33,786 nt of DNA from DASYQV01 sp036005125 (GCA_036005125.1 DASYQV010000063.1:1-33786), one strand, 5' to 3'. Shown: positions 11,108-19,379, numbered from the stretch's first letter. Translations and numbers: made by a program. The notes: generated by a model from the sequence alone, not told the origin.

Positions 11108-13480
11108 ATGGCGACATCGTCGTGGGGCTCGGTAGCCGGCAAAGGCCGGTCGCCGAGTCGTCGCTGGGGCACGCAGCCCCGCTGGCTGCTCTATCTCGTG
11201 TACGCGGCCGCTGCGCTCGTCCTCGTCAACGGCGTCCTTGTCACGTATTACTACATCGCTTTCTCCCGCATGATCGACGCGCGGCTGCACGGCGAGCGTG
11301 AGCGCACGCTGCCTCGCGTCTTTGCGCGCCCCGTCGAGCTCCGCCGCGGGCAGACCATCTCCGAGCCGGAGCTGATTTCCAGGCTGAACGACCTTGGCTA
11401 TACGCAACGAGCGCGCCCCGAGCAGCCGGCCGAATTCACCGTCGGGCGCAATGCAGTGGCGATCACGCCACGCAGTGGGAAGCTGCGCGGCAAGGTCGTC
11501 CGCGTGGTATTCAACCCGCCGCCGCGGGTCGCAAAAGGCTCTACGGCCGCGCGCCTCCCATCGGGTATCCAGATGATCGAGGTAGTCGGCCGCGGCGCGG
11601 AGGAGGGCCTGCAGCTGGACGCGCCGTTGTTGACCGCGCTGATGACGGGCGGTCGGCAGAAGCGACGCCACGTGTCGCTCGCCACGATTCCCAAGCGGAT
11701 GCAGCAGGCCGTCATCGCGATCGAGGATCGACGCTACTACGAGCATCCCGGCGTCGATCCAATCCGGATGATCGGCGCGCTCATCACGAACGTGTTCGGC
11801 AGCAGGCGATACCTCGAAGGCGGCAGCACGATCACGCAGCAGCTCGCGCGCAACTTCTTCCTGACCGAGGAGCTCGCTGCCGAACAGGCAAGCGGCCACC
11901 GTTCGATACGGCGCAAGCTGCGCGAGCAGTTCATGTCGATCGTCCTGGAGCGTCGCGCATCGAAAGACGAGATTCTCGAGCTGTACTTGAACGACGTCTA
12001 TCTCGGACAGCGCGGATCGTTTGCGGTCCACGGCGTTGCGGAAGCGGCGCGGCTCTTCTTCTCGAAGGACATCTCCAACGTCAGTCTCAGTGAGGCCGCA
12101 CTGATTGCCGGCACCATCCAGTCGCCGGCCCTGCATTCGCCCTTCGCGCACCCGAAGGACGCGATGGAACGCCGGAACGTGGTTCTTCGCGCCATGGCCG
12201 ACGAGCAGTTCGTCTCGGCCGAGGCCGCCGAGCGCGCCTCGCGCGAGCCCGTCCAGGTGGTGGCACGCGCCGTCGACAACGAGGCGCCTTATTTCGTCGA
12301 TCTCGTCGGGCAGACACTCGAAGAACGCTTTCCCGGCCTTACGGAGCAGGAAGGCGCCGCTGACGTCTACACAACACTCGACCTCAATCTGCAACGCCTT
12401 GCGCTCGACGCCGTCCGCAACGGGCTGTCGCGCGTGGACCAGCTCCTCGCCAAGCGACGTCGCCGGCCGCGCGTGGCGCAGGCGGCGCTCGTGGCGGTCG
12501 ATCCACGCACCGGCGAGGTGCTGGCGATGGTCGGCGGCCGCTCCTACAACCAGTCGCAGTACAACCGCGCGGTCTCGGCCCGTCGTCAACCGGGATCGGT
12601 GTTCAAGCCCTTTGTCTACCTGGCCGCGTTCGAGCGCGCCGCTGAAGAAGGTCGTTCCGATCTGACGCCGGCATCGCTCACCGTGGACGAGCCGGCCACG
12701 TTCACGTTCGACAATCAGGTGTGGGAGCCGAAGAACTACGACGAATACGACGGCGAAATCACCTGGCGTCGTGCGCTGGCCATGTCGCGCAATGTCGGAA
12801 CGATTCGCGTAGGCGAAACGGTCGGCTTCGACCGGGTGGCCGCGCTCTGGCGGAAAGTCGGCGTCGGGACACCACCTCGCGGCTATCCGTCGATCACGCT
12901 CGGCGTCTTCGAGCTGACGCCGCTCGAGGTGGCGGAAGCGTACACGCTCTTCACCAACGGCGGCTCGGTCCGTCCGCTTCGAACGATCAGCCGCATCGAG
13001 ACGACCGACCGTGAGCTCCGGCCCAAGGACGCGCCGACACGGCGGATAGCGCGCCCGGACACGGCGTTTCTGGTCACCGACATGATGCGGAGCGTCATCG
13101 ACGAGGGAACGGGCGCCGGAGCCCGGGCTGCCGGGTTCGAGCTGGATGCCGCCGGCAAGTCGGGGACCACCAATGACAAGCGGGACGCCTGGTTCGTCGG
13201 TTTCACGCCGGAGCTGCTCACGGTGGTGTGGGTAGGCTTCGATGACAACCAGCCGGTCGGCCTCACCGGTTCGCAGGCGGCGCTGCCGATCTGGACGGAG
13301 TTCATGCGGCAGGGGCTTGCCGCCCACCCGAATGTGCCGTTCGAGGTGCCGGAGGGCATCTCGTTCGCGGTCATCGATCGCGACACGGGGCTGCTGGCGC
13401 AGCCGGGATGTCCGAGGATCTACCGCGAGGTATTCCTCACCGGGACCGAGCCCGTGGAATACTGCCCGCTGCATCGATAA
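11108..13480 (+). CDS. Class A penicillin-binding protein (PBP1B-like glycosyltransferase/transpeptidase)
   Basis: Bifunctional peptidoglycan synthase of 790 residues, anchored by one helix (about 28-52) with the catalytic part in the periplasm. A PBP1B-like UB2H-type region follows the anchor (ARPVELRRGQTISEPELISR). The GT51 domain has the catalytic Glu206 in IEDRRYYEHPGVD and GGSTITQQLARNFF. The transpeptidase has the nucleophile Ser497 in PGSVFKPF, SRN at 560-562 and KSGT from Lys684. ATG 11108 has AGGAGA 11 bases upstream. A possible -10 (GATAAT, 11047-11052) lies in the 116-base gap after bshC. The protein ends soon after the transpeptidase domain in a short tail with two cysteines (QPGCP and YCPLHR). 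Confidence 0.95.
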   Translation: MATSSWGSVAGKGRSPSRRWGTQPRWLLYLVYAAAALVLVNGVLVTYYYIAFSRMIDARLHGERERTLPRVFARPVELRRGQTISEPELISRLNDLGYTQRARPEQPAEFTVGRNAVAITPRSGKLRGKVVRVVFNPPPRVAKGSTAARLPSGIQMIEVVGRGAEEGLQLDAPLLTALMTGGRQKRRHVSLATIPKRMQQAVIAIEDRRYYEHPGVDPIRMIGALITNVFGSRRYLEGGSTITQQLARNFFLTEELAAEQASGHRSIRRKLREQFMSIVLERRASKDEILELYLNDVYLGQRGSFAVHGVAEAARLFFSKDISNVSLSEAALIAGTIQSPALHSPFAHPKDAMERRNVVLRAMADEQFVSAEAAERASREPVQVVARAVDNEAPYFVDLVGQTLEERFPGLTEQEGAADVYTTLDLNLQRLALDAVRNGLSRVDQLLAKRRRRPRVAQAALVAVDPRTGEVLAMVGGRSYNQSQYNRAVSARRQPGSVFKPFVYLAAFERAAEEGRSDLTPASLTVDEPATFTFDNQVWEPKNYDEYDGEITWRRALAMSRNVGTIRVGETVGFDRVAALWRKVGVGTPPRGYPSITLGVFELTPLEVAEAYTLFTNGGSVRPLRTISRIETTDRELRPKDAPTRRIARPDTAFLVTDMMRSVIDEGTGAGARAAGFELDAAGKSGTTNDKRDAWFVGFTPELLTVVWVGFDDNQPVGLTGSQAALPIWTEFMRQGLAAHPNVPFEVPEGISFAVIDRDTGLLAQPGCPRIYREVFLTGTEPVEYCPLHR

Positions 13481-13491
13481 GCAAGCCAGTC

Positions 13492-13596
13492 GTTCTCTGT
13501 TCCCGGTTCAGGCTTCCGGTTGGCGTTCAAGGCTCGAGCCGGGAACCGAACAAGAGGGGAACACGAGCCGAGAAGGCTGAACCGGGAACAGAGAAC
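13492..13596. repeat. Perfect 20-bp inverted repeat between the PBP gene and xdhC
   Basis: GTTCTCTGTTCCCGGTTCAG (13492-13511) is exactly complementary to 13577-13596. The loop of about 65 bases itself contains further partial pairing (CCGGTT, AACCG). It could end transcription of the penicillin-binding protein gene. Its right arm stops eight bases before the xdhC -10 box, so it covers the -35 region. Confidence 0.85.
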
Positions 13597-13603
13597 ACCA
13601 GCC

Positions 13604-13615
13604 TATAATGTGCCC
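13604..13615 (+). promoter_or_regulatory. TATAAT -10 box six bases before the xdhC ATG (leaderless start)
   Basis: TATAAT at 13604-13609, then GTGCCC, then ATG at 13616. The usual distance from -10 box to transcription start would place +1 at or next to the A of ATG. There is no ribosome-binding site. No good -35 match is seen. Confidence 0.65.
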
Positions 13616-14440
13616 ATGAACCAGGAAGTGTTCGCAGCGCTGGCGGAGGCTCTGCAGCGCGGCGAAGGGGTCGCTCTCGTCACAATCACAGCGTCCACCG
13701 GCTCCACGCCGCAGCGCGTCGGGGCGAAGATGCTCGTCTACGCGGATGGACGCACGGTGGGCACGATCGGCGGCGGATGTTACGAGAACGACGCCTTCTG
13801 GAAGGCGCGCGAGGCGATCAAGGCGCGTCGGCCGGTGAACATCAAGTACGAGCTCAACGACGACTTCGCCGAAGAGTCCGGGCTGATCTGCGGCGGACAG
13901 ATGGAGGTTTTCATCGAGCCCGTTGAGCCCGAGCCCGATCTGTATGTCTTCGGCGCCGGCCACGTCGGATATTTCCTGGGCCGCATGGCGCACGAGGTCG
14001 GCTTCCGCGTCCACATGATCGACGACCGTGAGAAATTTGCGAACGCGGACCGCTTTCCTGCCGGCGTCGAGACCATCGTGGAGGACATACCCGCCTGGCT
14101 GGACGCTCACCAGTTACCGGCCGCTGCATACGCTGTGATCGTTACGCGCGGACACCGGCACGATCTCGACGCGCTGCGCGCGCTCGCGCCGCGCGGGCTG
14201 CGCTACGTCGGTCTCATCGGCAGCCGCGCGAAAGTGAAGCGCATCTTCGACGCGCTCCTCGCCGAAGGGCTCGACCGTGAGGCACTCGGGCGCGCGCACG
14301 CGCCGATCGGTCTCGACATCGGGGCAATCACGCCGCAGGAAATCGCCGTCAGCATCCTTGCGGAGCTCATCGCCGTCAAGCACGGCAAGAGCGCCGAGCC
14401 CGCCTCGAGCCTGCGCTGGGAAGGAGCTTTGAAGCCCTAG
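13616..14440 (+). CDS. xdhC: XdhC/CoxI family molybdenum-enzyme maturation protein
   Basis: Family members bind the molybdenum cofactor and help insert its sulfurated form into xanthine dehydrogenase-like enzymes. 274 residues. The XdhC/CoxI domain shows STGSTPQRVGAKMLV, TIGGGCYEND and CGGQMEVFIEP. The C-terminal Rossmann part shows VFGAGHVGYFLG, VTRGHRHDLDAL, YVGLIGSRAK and APIGLDIGAITPQEIAVSI. ATG 13616 is chosen because it aligns with the family N-terminus and sits right behind the -10 box. Upstream in-frame codons run through the inverted repeat. No xanthine dehydrogenase subunits are in the window. The next gene is a purine- or triazine-type aminohydrolase, which would fit purine breakdown. 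Confidence 0.92.
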   Translation: MNQEVFAALAEALQRGEGVALVTITASTGSTPQRVGAKMLVYADGRTVGTIGGGCYENDAFWKAREAIKARRPVNIKYELNDDFAEESGLICGGQMEVFIEPVEPEPDLYVFGAGHVGYFLGRMAHEVGFRVHMIDDREKFANADRFPAGVETIVEDIPAWLDAHQLPAAAYAVIVTRGHRHDLDALRALAPRGLRYVGLIGSRAKVKRIFDALLAEGLDREALGRAHAPIGLDIGAITPQEIAVSILAELIAVKHGKSAEPASSLRWEGALKP

Positions 14441-14452
14441 ATCGCATGCTCA

Positions 14453-14760
14453 AGGTCAAAGGTCAAAGGTCAAAGGTCAAAAGTCAGGTCAAAGGTACTA
14501 GGGCCAGGTACTAGGGCCAGGTACTAGGGCCAGGTACTAGGGCCATGTACTAGGGCCAGGTACCAGGGCCAGGTACCAGGGCCAGGTACCAGGGCCAGGT
14601 GCCAGGGCCAGGTACAAGGTCAAAGTGCAAGGGCTGACTGCAAGGTCTAAGTCCCAGGGCGGACCTACACCTTGCACCCGTACCTAGGGCCTGTTCTTAG
14701 ACTTGTACCTCGCACCTTTGACCTTACCTTTGACCTTTGCCTTTTGACCTTTGACCTTGA
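14453..14760. repeat. Tandem arrays (7 bp and 13 bp) with reverse-complement tail, filling the xdhC-aminohydrolase gap
   Basis: It starts with about five AAGGTCA/GTCAAAG 7-bp units (14453-14494). Then come nine head-to-tail 13-bp units of GTACTAGGGCCAG or GTACCAGGGCCAG (14495-14611). A degenerate middle follows, and then CCTTTGACC-type units in reverse orientation (14715-14759). The outer arms are complementary over about 45 bases with few mismatches. The last TTGACCTTG supplies the likely TTG start of the next gene. This is too regular and too short in period to be CRISPR. Confidence 0.9.
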
Positions 14761-16088
14761 AGCTCACAGGTTCCACGCTGATCCGCAACGCCACCATCCT
14801 GACGATGAATGACCGTTTCGACGTGGTGGACGGCGCTGTGTCCGTTCGCAACGGCGTCATCGCGTCGGTTGGACCGGAGCCGATCGATCCGCACGAAACG
14901 GTCGTTGATGCTGCCGGTGGATTCCTGCTGCCCGGCTTCGTTCAAACCCACCTCCACCTGTGTCAGACGCTGTTCCGCGGCTACGCCGACGACCTGATGC
15001 TGATGGAGTGGCTGCGCCGGCGAATCTGGCCGATGGAGGCCGCGCACACGCCGGCGTCGCTGCGCGCATCCGCCTCCCTCGCGTGCTTGGAGTTGTTGCG
15101 GAGCGGCACGACCTCGATTCTCACGATGGAGACGGTTCACGACACGGATGCCGTCTTCGAAGCGGTGTCGGAGAGTGGCATCCGCGCCACAATCGGCAAG
15201 TGCATGATGGATGCTGATGACGAGGTGCCCTCGGGCCTTCGTGAGGGTACCGAACGATCGATCGACGAGAGCCTCGCGCTGCACCGGCGCTGGCACAACA
15301 CGGCAAACGGGCGGATCCGGGCGGCCTTCGCGCCGCGGTTTGCGGTCTCCTGTTCGCGTGCGCTTCTCGAAGCGGTTGGTGAGCTCTCGGCCCGCGAGCT
15401 CGCGCTCGTGCACACGCACGCGTCGGAACAGCGCGAGGAGATCGAAATCGTCCGCCGCATGTCGGGAAAAACGAACATCGAGCACCTCGCTGACGTCGGG
15501 CTCGTCTCGCCGCGTTTGTGCGCCGCGCACTGCGTCTGGATTGACGGGCGTGAACAGGAGCTCCTTGCGAGCGCCGACGTGAAGGTGATGCACTGCCCCG
15601 GTTCGAACCTGAAGCTCGGATCCGGCATCGCGCCGGTACCCGAGTTGCTCGCGCACGGGATCTGCGTGTCGCTCGGCGCGGACGGGGCCGCGTGCAACAA
15701 CCACCTGGACATGTTCGGGGAGATGCGGCTTGCCGCGACAGTGCAGTCGGTCCGTCGTCATCCGGGCGCCTTGACGGCGCGGCAGGTGGTGGCGATGGCG
15801 ACGCGCAACGGCGCGCGGACGCTCGGGCTCGAGCGGGAGATCGGTTCGGTGGAGCCGGGAAAGCGCGCGGACCTGATTCTCATCGATCGCGACCGTCCCC
15901 ACATGGCGCCCGGACCCGACGTGTACTCAACCATCGTCTACGCAGCGAGGCCGGACGATGTCCGCATGACGATGGTGGACGGCGTCATGCTCGTGCGGGA
16001 CTTCGCGCCAACACTCGTGGACCCGCTGGCCGTCGTCGCGGATGCTCGACGCGAGGCACGTGCGCTCGCCTCCCGCGCAGGTCTCTAG
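14751..16088 (+). CDS. Amidohydrolase-superfamily aminohydrolase (MtaD/TrzA-like deaminase)
   Basis: Metal-dependent hydrolase of about 445 residues in the group holding methylthioadenosine/S-adenosylhomocysteine deaminase, 8-oxoguanine deaminase and triazine hydrolases. Metal and substrate motifs are His67-Leu-His69 (QTHLHLCQTLFRG), HTHASEQREE near residue 221, CAAHCVWI, HCPGSNLKLGSG and GADGAACNN. There is no ATG before the conserved N-terminal strand (TLIRNATILTMNDRFDVVDG). The start must be TTG at 14751 or 14757, both inside the upstream repeat. The exact substrate cannot be told. xdhC upstream hints at purines. The amidohydrolases at 25904 and 29328 belong to a different subgroup. Confidence 0.88.
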   Translation: MTLKLTGSTLIRNATILTMNDRFDVVDGAVSVRNGVIASVGPEPIDPHETVVDAAGGFLLPGFVQTHLHLCQTLFRGYADDLMLMEWLRRRIWPMEAAHTPASLRASASLACLELLRSGTTSILTMETVHDTDAVFEAVSESGIRATIGKCMMDADDEVPSGLREGTERSIDESLALHRRWHNTANGRIRAAFAPRFAVSCSRALLEAVGELSARELALVHTHASEQREEIEIVRRMSGKTNIEHLADVGLVSPRLCAAHCVWIDGREQELLASADVKVMHCPGSNLKLGSGIAPVPELLAHGICVSLGADGAACNNHLDMFGEMRLAATVQSVRRHPGALTARQVVAMATRNGARTLGLEREIGSVEPGKRADLILIDRDRPHMAPGPDVYSTIVYAARPDDVRMTMVDGVMLVRDFAPTLVDPLAVVADARREARALASRAGL

Positions 16089-16089
16089 G

Positions 16090-16363
16090 GTCAGAGCGGG
16101 GTCAGACCGGGGTCAGAGCGGGGTCAGACCGGGGTCAGACCGGGGTCAGAACGGGGTCAGACCCTGGTGATGGGGCATGTAACCCCCTGAGTCGAGTCGC
16201 ATCATCTGGTCTGACCGCAACGGACTCTGAACACACGGCGCGTCAGTCATGGCGGACCGAGATCCGCGGACATGTGCACTTCCCGCGTACCTTGAGTCGA
16301 CCCGTACTCAGGGTCTGACCCCGTTCTGACCCTGGTCTGACCCCGTTCTGACCCCCGGTCTGG
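16090..16363. repeat. Two facing 11-bp tandem arrays (GTCAGACCGGG and its complement)
   Basis: Seven head-to-tail 11-bp units GTCAGANCGGG run from 16090 to 16166. After a unique-looking middle of about 140 bases, five 11-bp units in reverse orientation (CCCGTTCTGAC type) run from 16309 to 16363. The arms could form a long hairpin. No gene is visible between them. The array ends about 30 bases before the hrcA promoter. Confidence 0.88.
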
Positions 16364-16394
16364 CCCCGAGCCCCCTGAGCAGACGAGCTAACGG

Positions 16395-16423
16395 GTCACA
16401 ATCGCGGGATGCTGCGCTATAAT
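16395..16423 (+). promoter_or_regulatory. Sigma70-type promoter of the hrcA operon
   Basis: -10 TATAAT at 16418-16423, 17-base spacer, and -35 GTCACA (4 of 6) at 16395-16400. The predicted start point is near 16430, the first base of the CIRCE-like operator. Confidence 0.7.
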
Positions 16424-16429
16424 CCTAGC

Positions 16430-16454
16430 TGGCACTCTAACCTCCTGACTGCCA
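16430..16454 (+). promoter_or_regulatory. Degenerate CIRCE operator (HrcA binding site)
   Basis: TGGCACTC, nine bases, GACTGCCA, ending at the base before the hrcA ATG. Classical CIRCE is TTAGCACTC-N9-GAGTGCTAA. Spacing and core match. The two arms here pair at 7 of 8 positions. Its place between the -10 box and hrcA is the textbook position for autoregulation by HrcA. Confidence 0.75.
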
Positions 16455-17519
16455 ATGGGTTCCTTCGAACTCTCCGATCGGTCGCGGCGGTTGCTCGCCA
16501 CTCTCATCCGCGAGTACGTCGAGACGGGTGAGCCAGTCTCCTCGCAGATCCTCGCTCGGAGAAGCGGGTTGGGGCTGTCCTCGGCGACCGTGCGGAACGT
16601 GCTGACTCAGCTCGAGGAAGCCGGCTACGTCCACCAGCCGCATACCTCCGCCGGCCGCGTCCCGACCGACCGCGGCTATCGATTTTTCGTGGATCTGCTG
16701 CTCGAGAGCCGCCGTCCCAGCCGACCGCCCGCAGCCGTCGAGTACCAGCTTCGACAGCAGGCCGAGCGATTTCCGCTGTTCGATGATCTTCTGGCCAGCG
16801 TTTCTCACTTCGTGTCGCGCGCATCCCGCCACGTTGGCTTCGCCCTCGCCGACAGTCCCACCGGCGGCGTCCTGCAGCGGATCGAATTCGTTCCCCTCGG
16901 CGGGACGCAGGTGCTCGTCGTTGTCGTTTCCGGCGGAAACCAGGTGACGCAGAAGAGAGTCGACGCCGGCGAGCCGCTCAAACCCGAGGATCTGACGCAG
17001 GCGGCGAACTACCTCAATACAGAGTATTCCGGGATGGAACTTGGCGAGGTCCGCGACGCGGTGATCGAGCGACTGTGCGAGGAGCGTACGCTCTACGATC
17101 AGCTGCTGACGCGCGCGCTCCGCCTGGCCAACCAGACACTCGAGCAGCTCCCGAAAAACCGGGCGTTCTTCGTCGATGGCGCCTCGTCACTGGTCGACAC
17201 GACCGGACCGCAGGAGGGAGCTGTCTCGCTCGCAACGCTGCGCGCGCTGCTCGAGATGATGGAAGAAAAAGAACGGCTCGTTCACCTGCTGAACGAGTAC
17301 ATCGACGGCCCCGGGCTGACCATTGTCATTGGAGCCGAGCATGCCGCGCCCGACCTGCGCGCGCTCAGCCTGGTTGCCTCAACGTCGGTCGACGGGGCGA
17401 CGCTGCGAACCGTAGGTGTCATCGGACCCACGCGCATGCACTACTGGCGCGCCATCTCGCTCGTGGATGGGACCGCGCAGGCGGTTGCCCGCGTGCTGCG
17501 CAGCGAACGCGCTGGTTGA
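16455..17519 (+). CDS. hrcA: Heat-inducible transcription repressor HrcA
   Basis: Repressor of class I heat-shock genes that binds CIRCE and is folded and kept active by GroEL. 354 residues. The N-terminal winged-helix part includes RSRRLLATLIREYVETGEPV, SATVRNVLTQLEEAGYVHQP and HTSAGRVPTDRGYRFFVD. The GAF-like core and C-terminal segment include MHYWRAISLVDGTAQ. ATG 16455 directly follows the CIRCE-like site. The 5' leader of about 25 bases carries no ribosome-binding site and reads CCTCCT, the opposite of one. First gene of hrcA-grpE-dnaJ-prmA. Confidence 0.97.
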   Translation: MGSFELSDRSRRLLATLIREYVETGEPVSSQILARRSGLGLSSATVRNVLTQLEEAGYVHQPHTSAGRVPTDRGYRFFVDLLLESRRPSRPPAAVEYQLRQQAERFPLFDDLLASVSHFVSRASRHVGFALADSPTGGVLQRIEFVPLGGTQVLVVVVSGGNQVTQKRVDAGEPLKPEDLTQAANYLNTEYSGMELGEVRDAVIERLCEERTLYDQLLTRALRLANQTLEQLPKNRAFFVDGASSLVDTTGPQEGAVSLATLRALLEMMEEKERLVHLLNEYIDGPGLTIVIGAEHAAPDLRALSLVASTSVDGATLRTVGVIGPTRMHYWRAISLVDGTAQAVARVLRSERAG

Positions 17520-17545
17520 TGTGATTTCACGCCGAATTGTCTGCC

Positions 17546-17566
17546 GGAACGGCTTAACGCCGTTCC
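17546..17566 (+). other. Intercistronic hairpin between hrcA and grpE
   Basis: GGAACGGC (17546-17553), loop TTAAC, GCCGTTCC (17559-17566): a perfect 8-bp stem. Only TTGTGTG follows, not a T-run, so it is a weak terminator candidate. It may instead stabilise or help process the mRNA and so set different levels for hrcA and grpE. Confidence 0.6.
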
Positions 17567-17584
17567 TTGTGTGAACCGCTGACC

Positions 17585-18136
17585 ATGCCTGAACCACCCG
17601 TGAACGAACCTGAACTCCAGGAGTCTGCGCCCGCCGACCGCGGCTCCACGGAGCCGGCAAGCGCGGCGCCGTCCAGATCCGAAGCTGATGCGCTCGCCGC
17701 GTTGCGGAAGGAAAAAGACACGCTGCAGGATCGTCTCTTGCGCACCGCGGCCGAGTTCGACAATTATCGCAAGCGGGTCGACCGCGAGCGGCGGGAGCTG
17801 TCGGATTTCGTGGCGGCCGACATGCTGACGGAACTGCTGCCGATCCTGGATAATCTCGAGCGGGCTCTGCAGGCGCCTGCCGGCGGTGATGCCGACGCGT
17901 ACCGCCAAGGTGTCGAGATGATTCAGCGACAGATGCTCGATCTGCTGCGCAAGCGTGGCGTGAAGCCCATCGAAGCCGTGGGCGCCGACTTCGATCCCAA
18001 CTACCACCAGGCGGTTTCGCACGATATCAGTCCCGATCACCGCGAAGGCGAGGTCATTGAAGAATTGCGGCGAGGCTACATGCTTGGTGAACGCCTGCTT
18101 CGTCCGGCGATGGTGAAGGTTGCGAAGGCATCGTGA
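17585..18136 (+). CDS. grpE: Nucleotide exchange factor GrpE
   Basis: Co-chaperone that drives ADP release from DnaK. 183 residues. An acidic, disordered N-terminal tail precedes the long coiled-coil with AAEFDNYRKRVDRER and the four-helix region LPILDNLERAL. The C-terminal beta-domain shows FDPNYHQAVSHD and GYMLGERLLRPAMVKVA. ATG 17585 is taken as the start; an alternative start codon six codons upstream is less likely. It overlaps dnaJ by four bases. Confidence 0.97.
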   Translation: MPEPPVNEPELQESAPADRGSTEPASAAPSRSEADALAALRKEKDTLQDRLLRTAAEFDNYRKRVDRERRELSDFVAADMLTELLPILDNLERALQAPAGGDADAYRQGVEMIQRQMLDLLRKRGVKPIEAVGADFDPNYHQAVSHDISPDHREGEVIEELRRGYMLGERLLRPAMVKVAKAS

Positions 18137-19284
18137 CCAAGCGCGATTACTACGAAGTGCTCGGGGTAGTCCGCACCGCGAGCGACGCTGAAATCAAGAG
18201 CGCGTACCGCAAGCTGGCTCTGAAGTACCACCCGGACCGGAATCCCGGTAACAAAGAGGCCGAGGACAGGTTCAAGGAGGCGGCGGAAGCGTACGCGGTC
18301 CTCGCCGACGCCGACAAGCGGCATCTGTACGATCGCTTCGGCCACGCCGGCCTCGGCGTCGCCGCGACCGGCGGCGCGGGATTCGACCCGACCGTCTTCA
18401 CGGGCTTCGAGGACATCCTCGGCGGGCTCGGCGACATGTTCGGCTTCGGCGATATCTTCAGCGGGGCCAGGCGTCGCGGCGGTCCACTGCGCGGCTCGGA
18501 CCTGCGCTACGACCTGGAAATCTCGTTCGAGGAATCGGCGCGCGGGGCGGAAACCACCATCCAGATTCCGCGGCAGGAAACGTGCGAGACGTGCCGCGGC
18601 ACCGGCGCCGCACCCGGATCGCGCCCGACGACGTGTCCGCAGTGCCACGGTCGCGGCCAGCTCCGATATCAACAGGGTTTCTTCACCGTCGCGCGCACGT
18701 GCGGGCAGTGCCGCGGCACCGGCCAGATCATCGGCACGCCGTGCGCGACGTGCCGGGGCGCGGGGCGCGTGCAGAAGGAACGGAAGCTCACGGTGAAGAT
18801 CCCGGCGGGTATTTCGACCGGGCAGCGCCTCCGCCTGTCGGGCGAAGGCGAGGCCGGCGCGGGTGGCGGCCCGGCCGGCGATCTCTACGTCGTGATTCAC
18901 GTGCAGGAGCACGCCTTCTTCCAGCGCGACGGAAACGATCTCTTCTGCGAAATGGCGCTCAACTACACCACGCTCGCGCTCGGCGGCGAGATCACGATCC
19001 CCACACTCGAGGGCGACGAGCTGTTCACGCTTCCGGAAAGCACGCAGAGCGGCGCGACATTCCGGCTGCGCAGCCGCGGCATGCCCGACGTCACGGGGCG
19101 CGGACGCGGCGACCTGCTGGTGACGGTGAAGGTCAAAACGCCGAAGAAGCTCACCCGCGACCAGAAAAAGTTGTTGCAGCAGCTCGCCGCGACCCTGCCC
19201 GCGGACAAATTCGAACCGACACCGCGCGACGAGCAGGACGGTGAGAAAGGCCTGTTCGATCGCGTGAAAGACATCTTCGGGTAA
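18133..19284 (+). CDS. dnaJ: Chaperone protein DnaJ
   Basis: Hsp40 co-chaperone that delivers substrates to DnaK and stimulates its ATPase. 383 residues, type I layout. J domain at 1-70 with His33-Pro-Asp. A Gly/Phe-rich segment spans about 70-120. The zinc-binding domain has four CxxCxGxG repeats (Cys151/154, 168/171, 190/193, 204/207). The C-terminal substrate-binding domains follow. The GTG start at 18133 overlaps the grpE stop as GTGA, so translation is probably coupled. dnaK is not next to it and must lie elsewhere. Confidence 0.98.
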   Translation: MTKRDYYEVLGVVRTASDAEIKSAYRKLALKYHPDRNPGNKEAEDRFKEAAEAYAVLADADKRHLYDRFGHAGLGVAATGGAGFDPTVFTGFEDILGGLGDMFGFGDIFSGARRRGGPLRGSDLRYDLEISFEESARGAETTIQIPRQETCETCRGTGAAPGSRPTTCPQCHGRGQLRYQQGFFTVARTCGQCRGTGQIIGTPCATCRGAGRVQKERKLTVKIPAGISTGQRLRLSGEGEAGAGGGPAGDLYVVIHVQEHAFFQRDGNDLFCEMALNYTTLALGGEITIPTLEGDELFTLPESTQSGATFRLRSRGMPDVTGRGRGDLLVTVKVKTPKKLTRDQKKLLQQLAATLPADKFEPTPRDEQDGEKGLFDRVKDIFG

Positions 19285-19351
19285 AGCACTCTCTTCTGCG
19301 CGCGCACATGAATGCAGCCGCGGGGGTCCGCGTCCCTTACAAGCTTCGGCG

Positions 19352-19379
19352 GACCGCCGCAGCCTTGGCGGAGGCGGTC
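19352..19379. repeat. Small palindromic element in the dnaJ-prmA gap
   Basis: GACCGCC (19352-19358) and GGCGGTC (19373-19379) pair around a 14-base loop, with GGCGGACCGCC overlapping the left arm. It resembles an intergenic repeat element, which argues that the 90 bases before 19398 are not coding. Confidence 0.5.

Noticed and set aside
11033..13474. An 813-codon minus-strand open frame
   Set aside because: Antisense shadow of the penicillin-binding protein gene, whose motifs are complete.
14495..14611. CRISPR array
   Set aside because: The 13-bp units are head to tail without spacers, and no cas genes are present.
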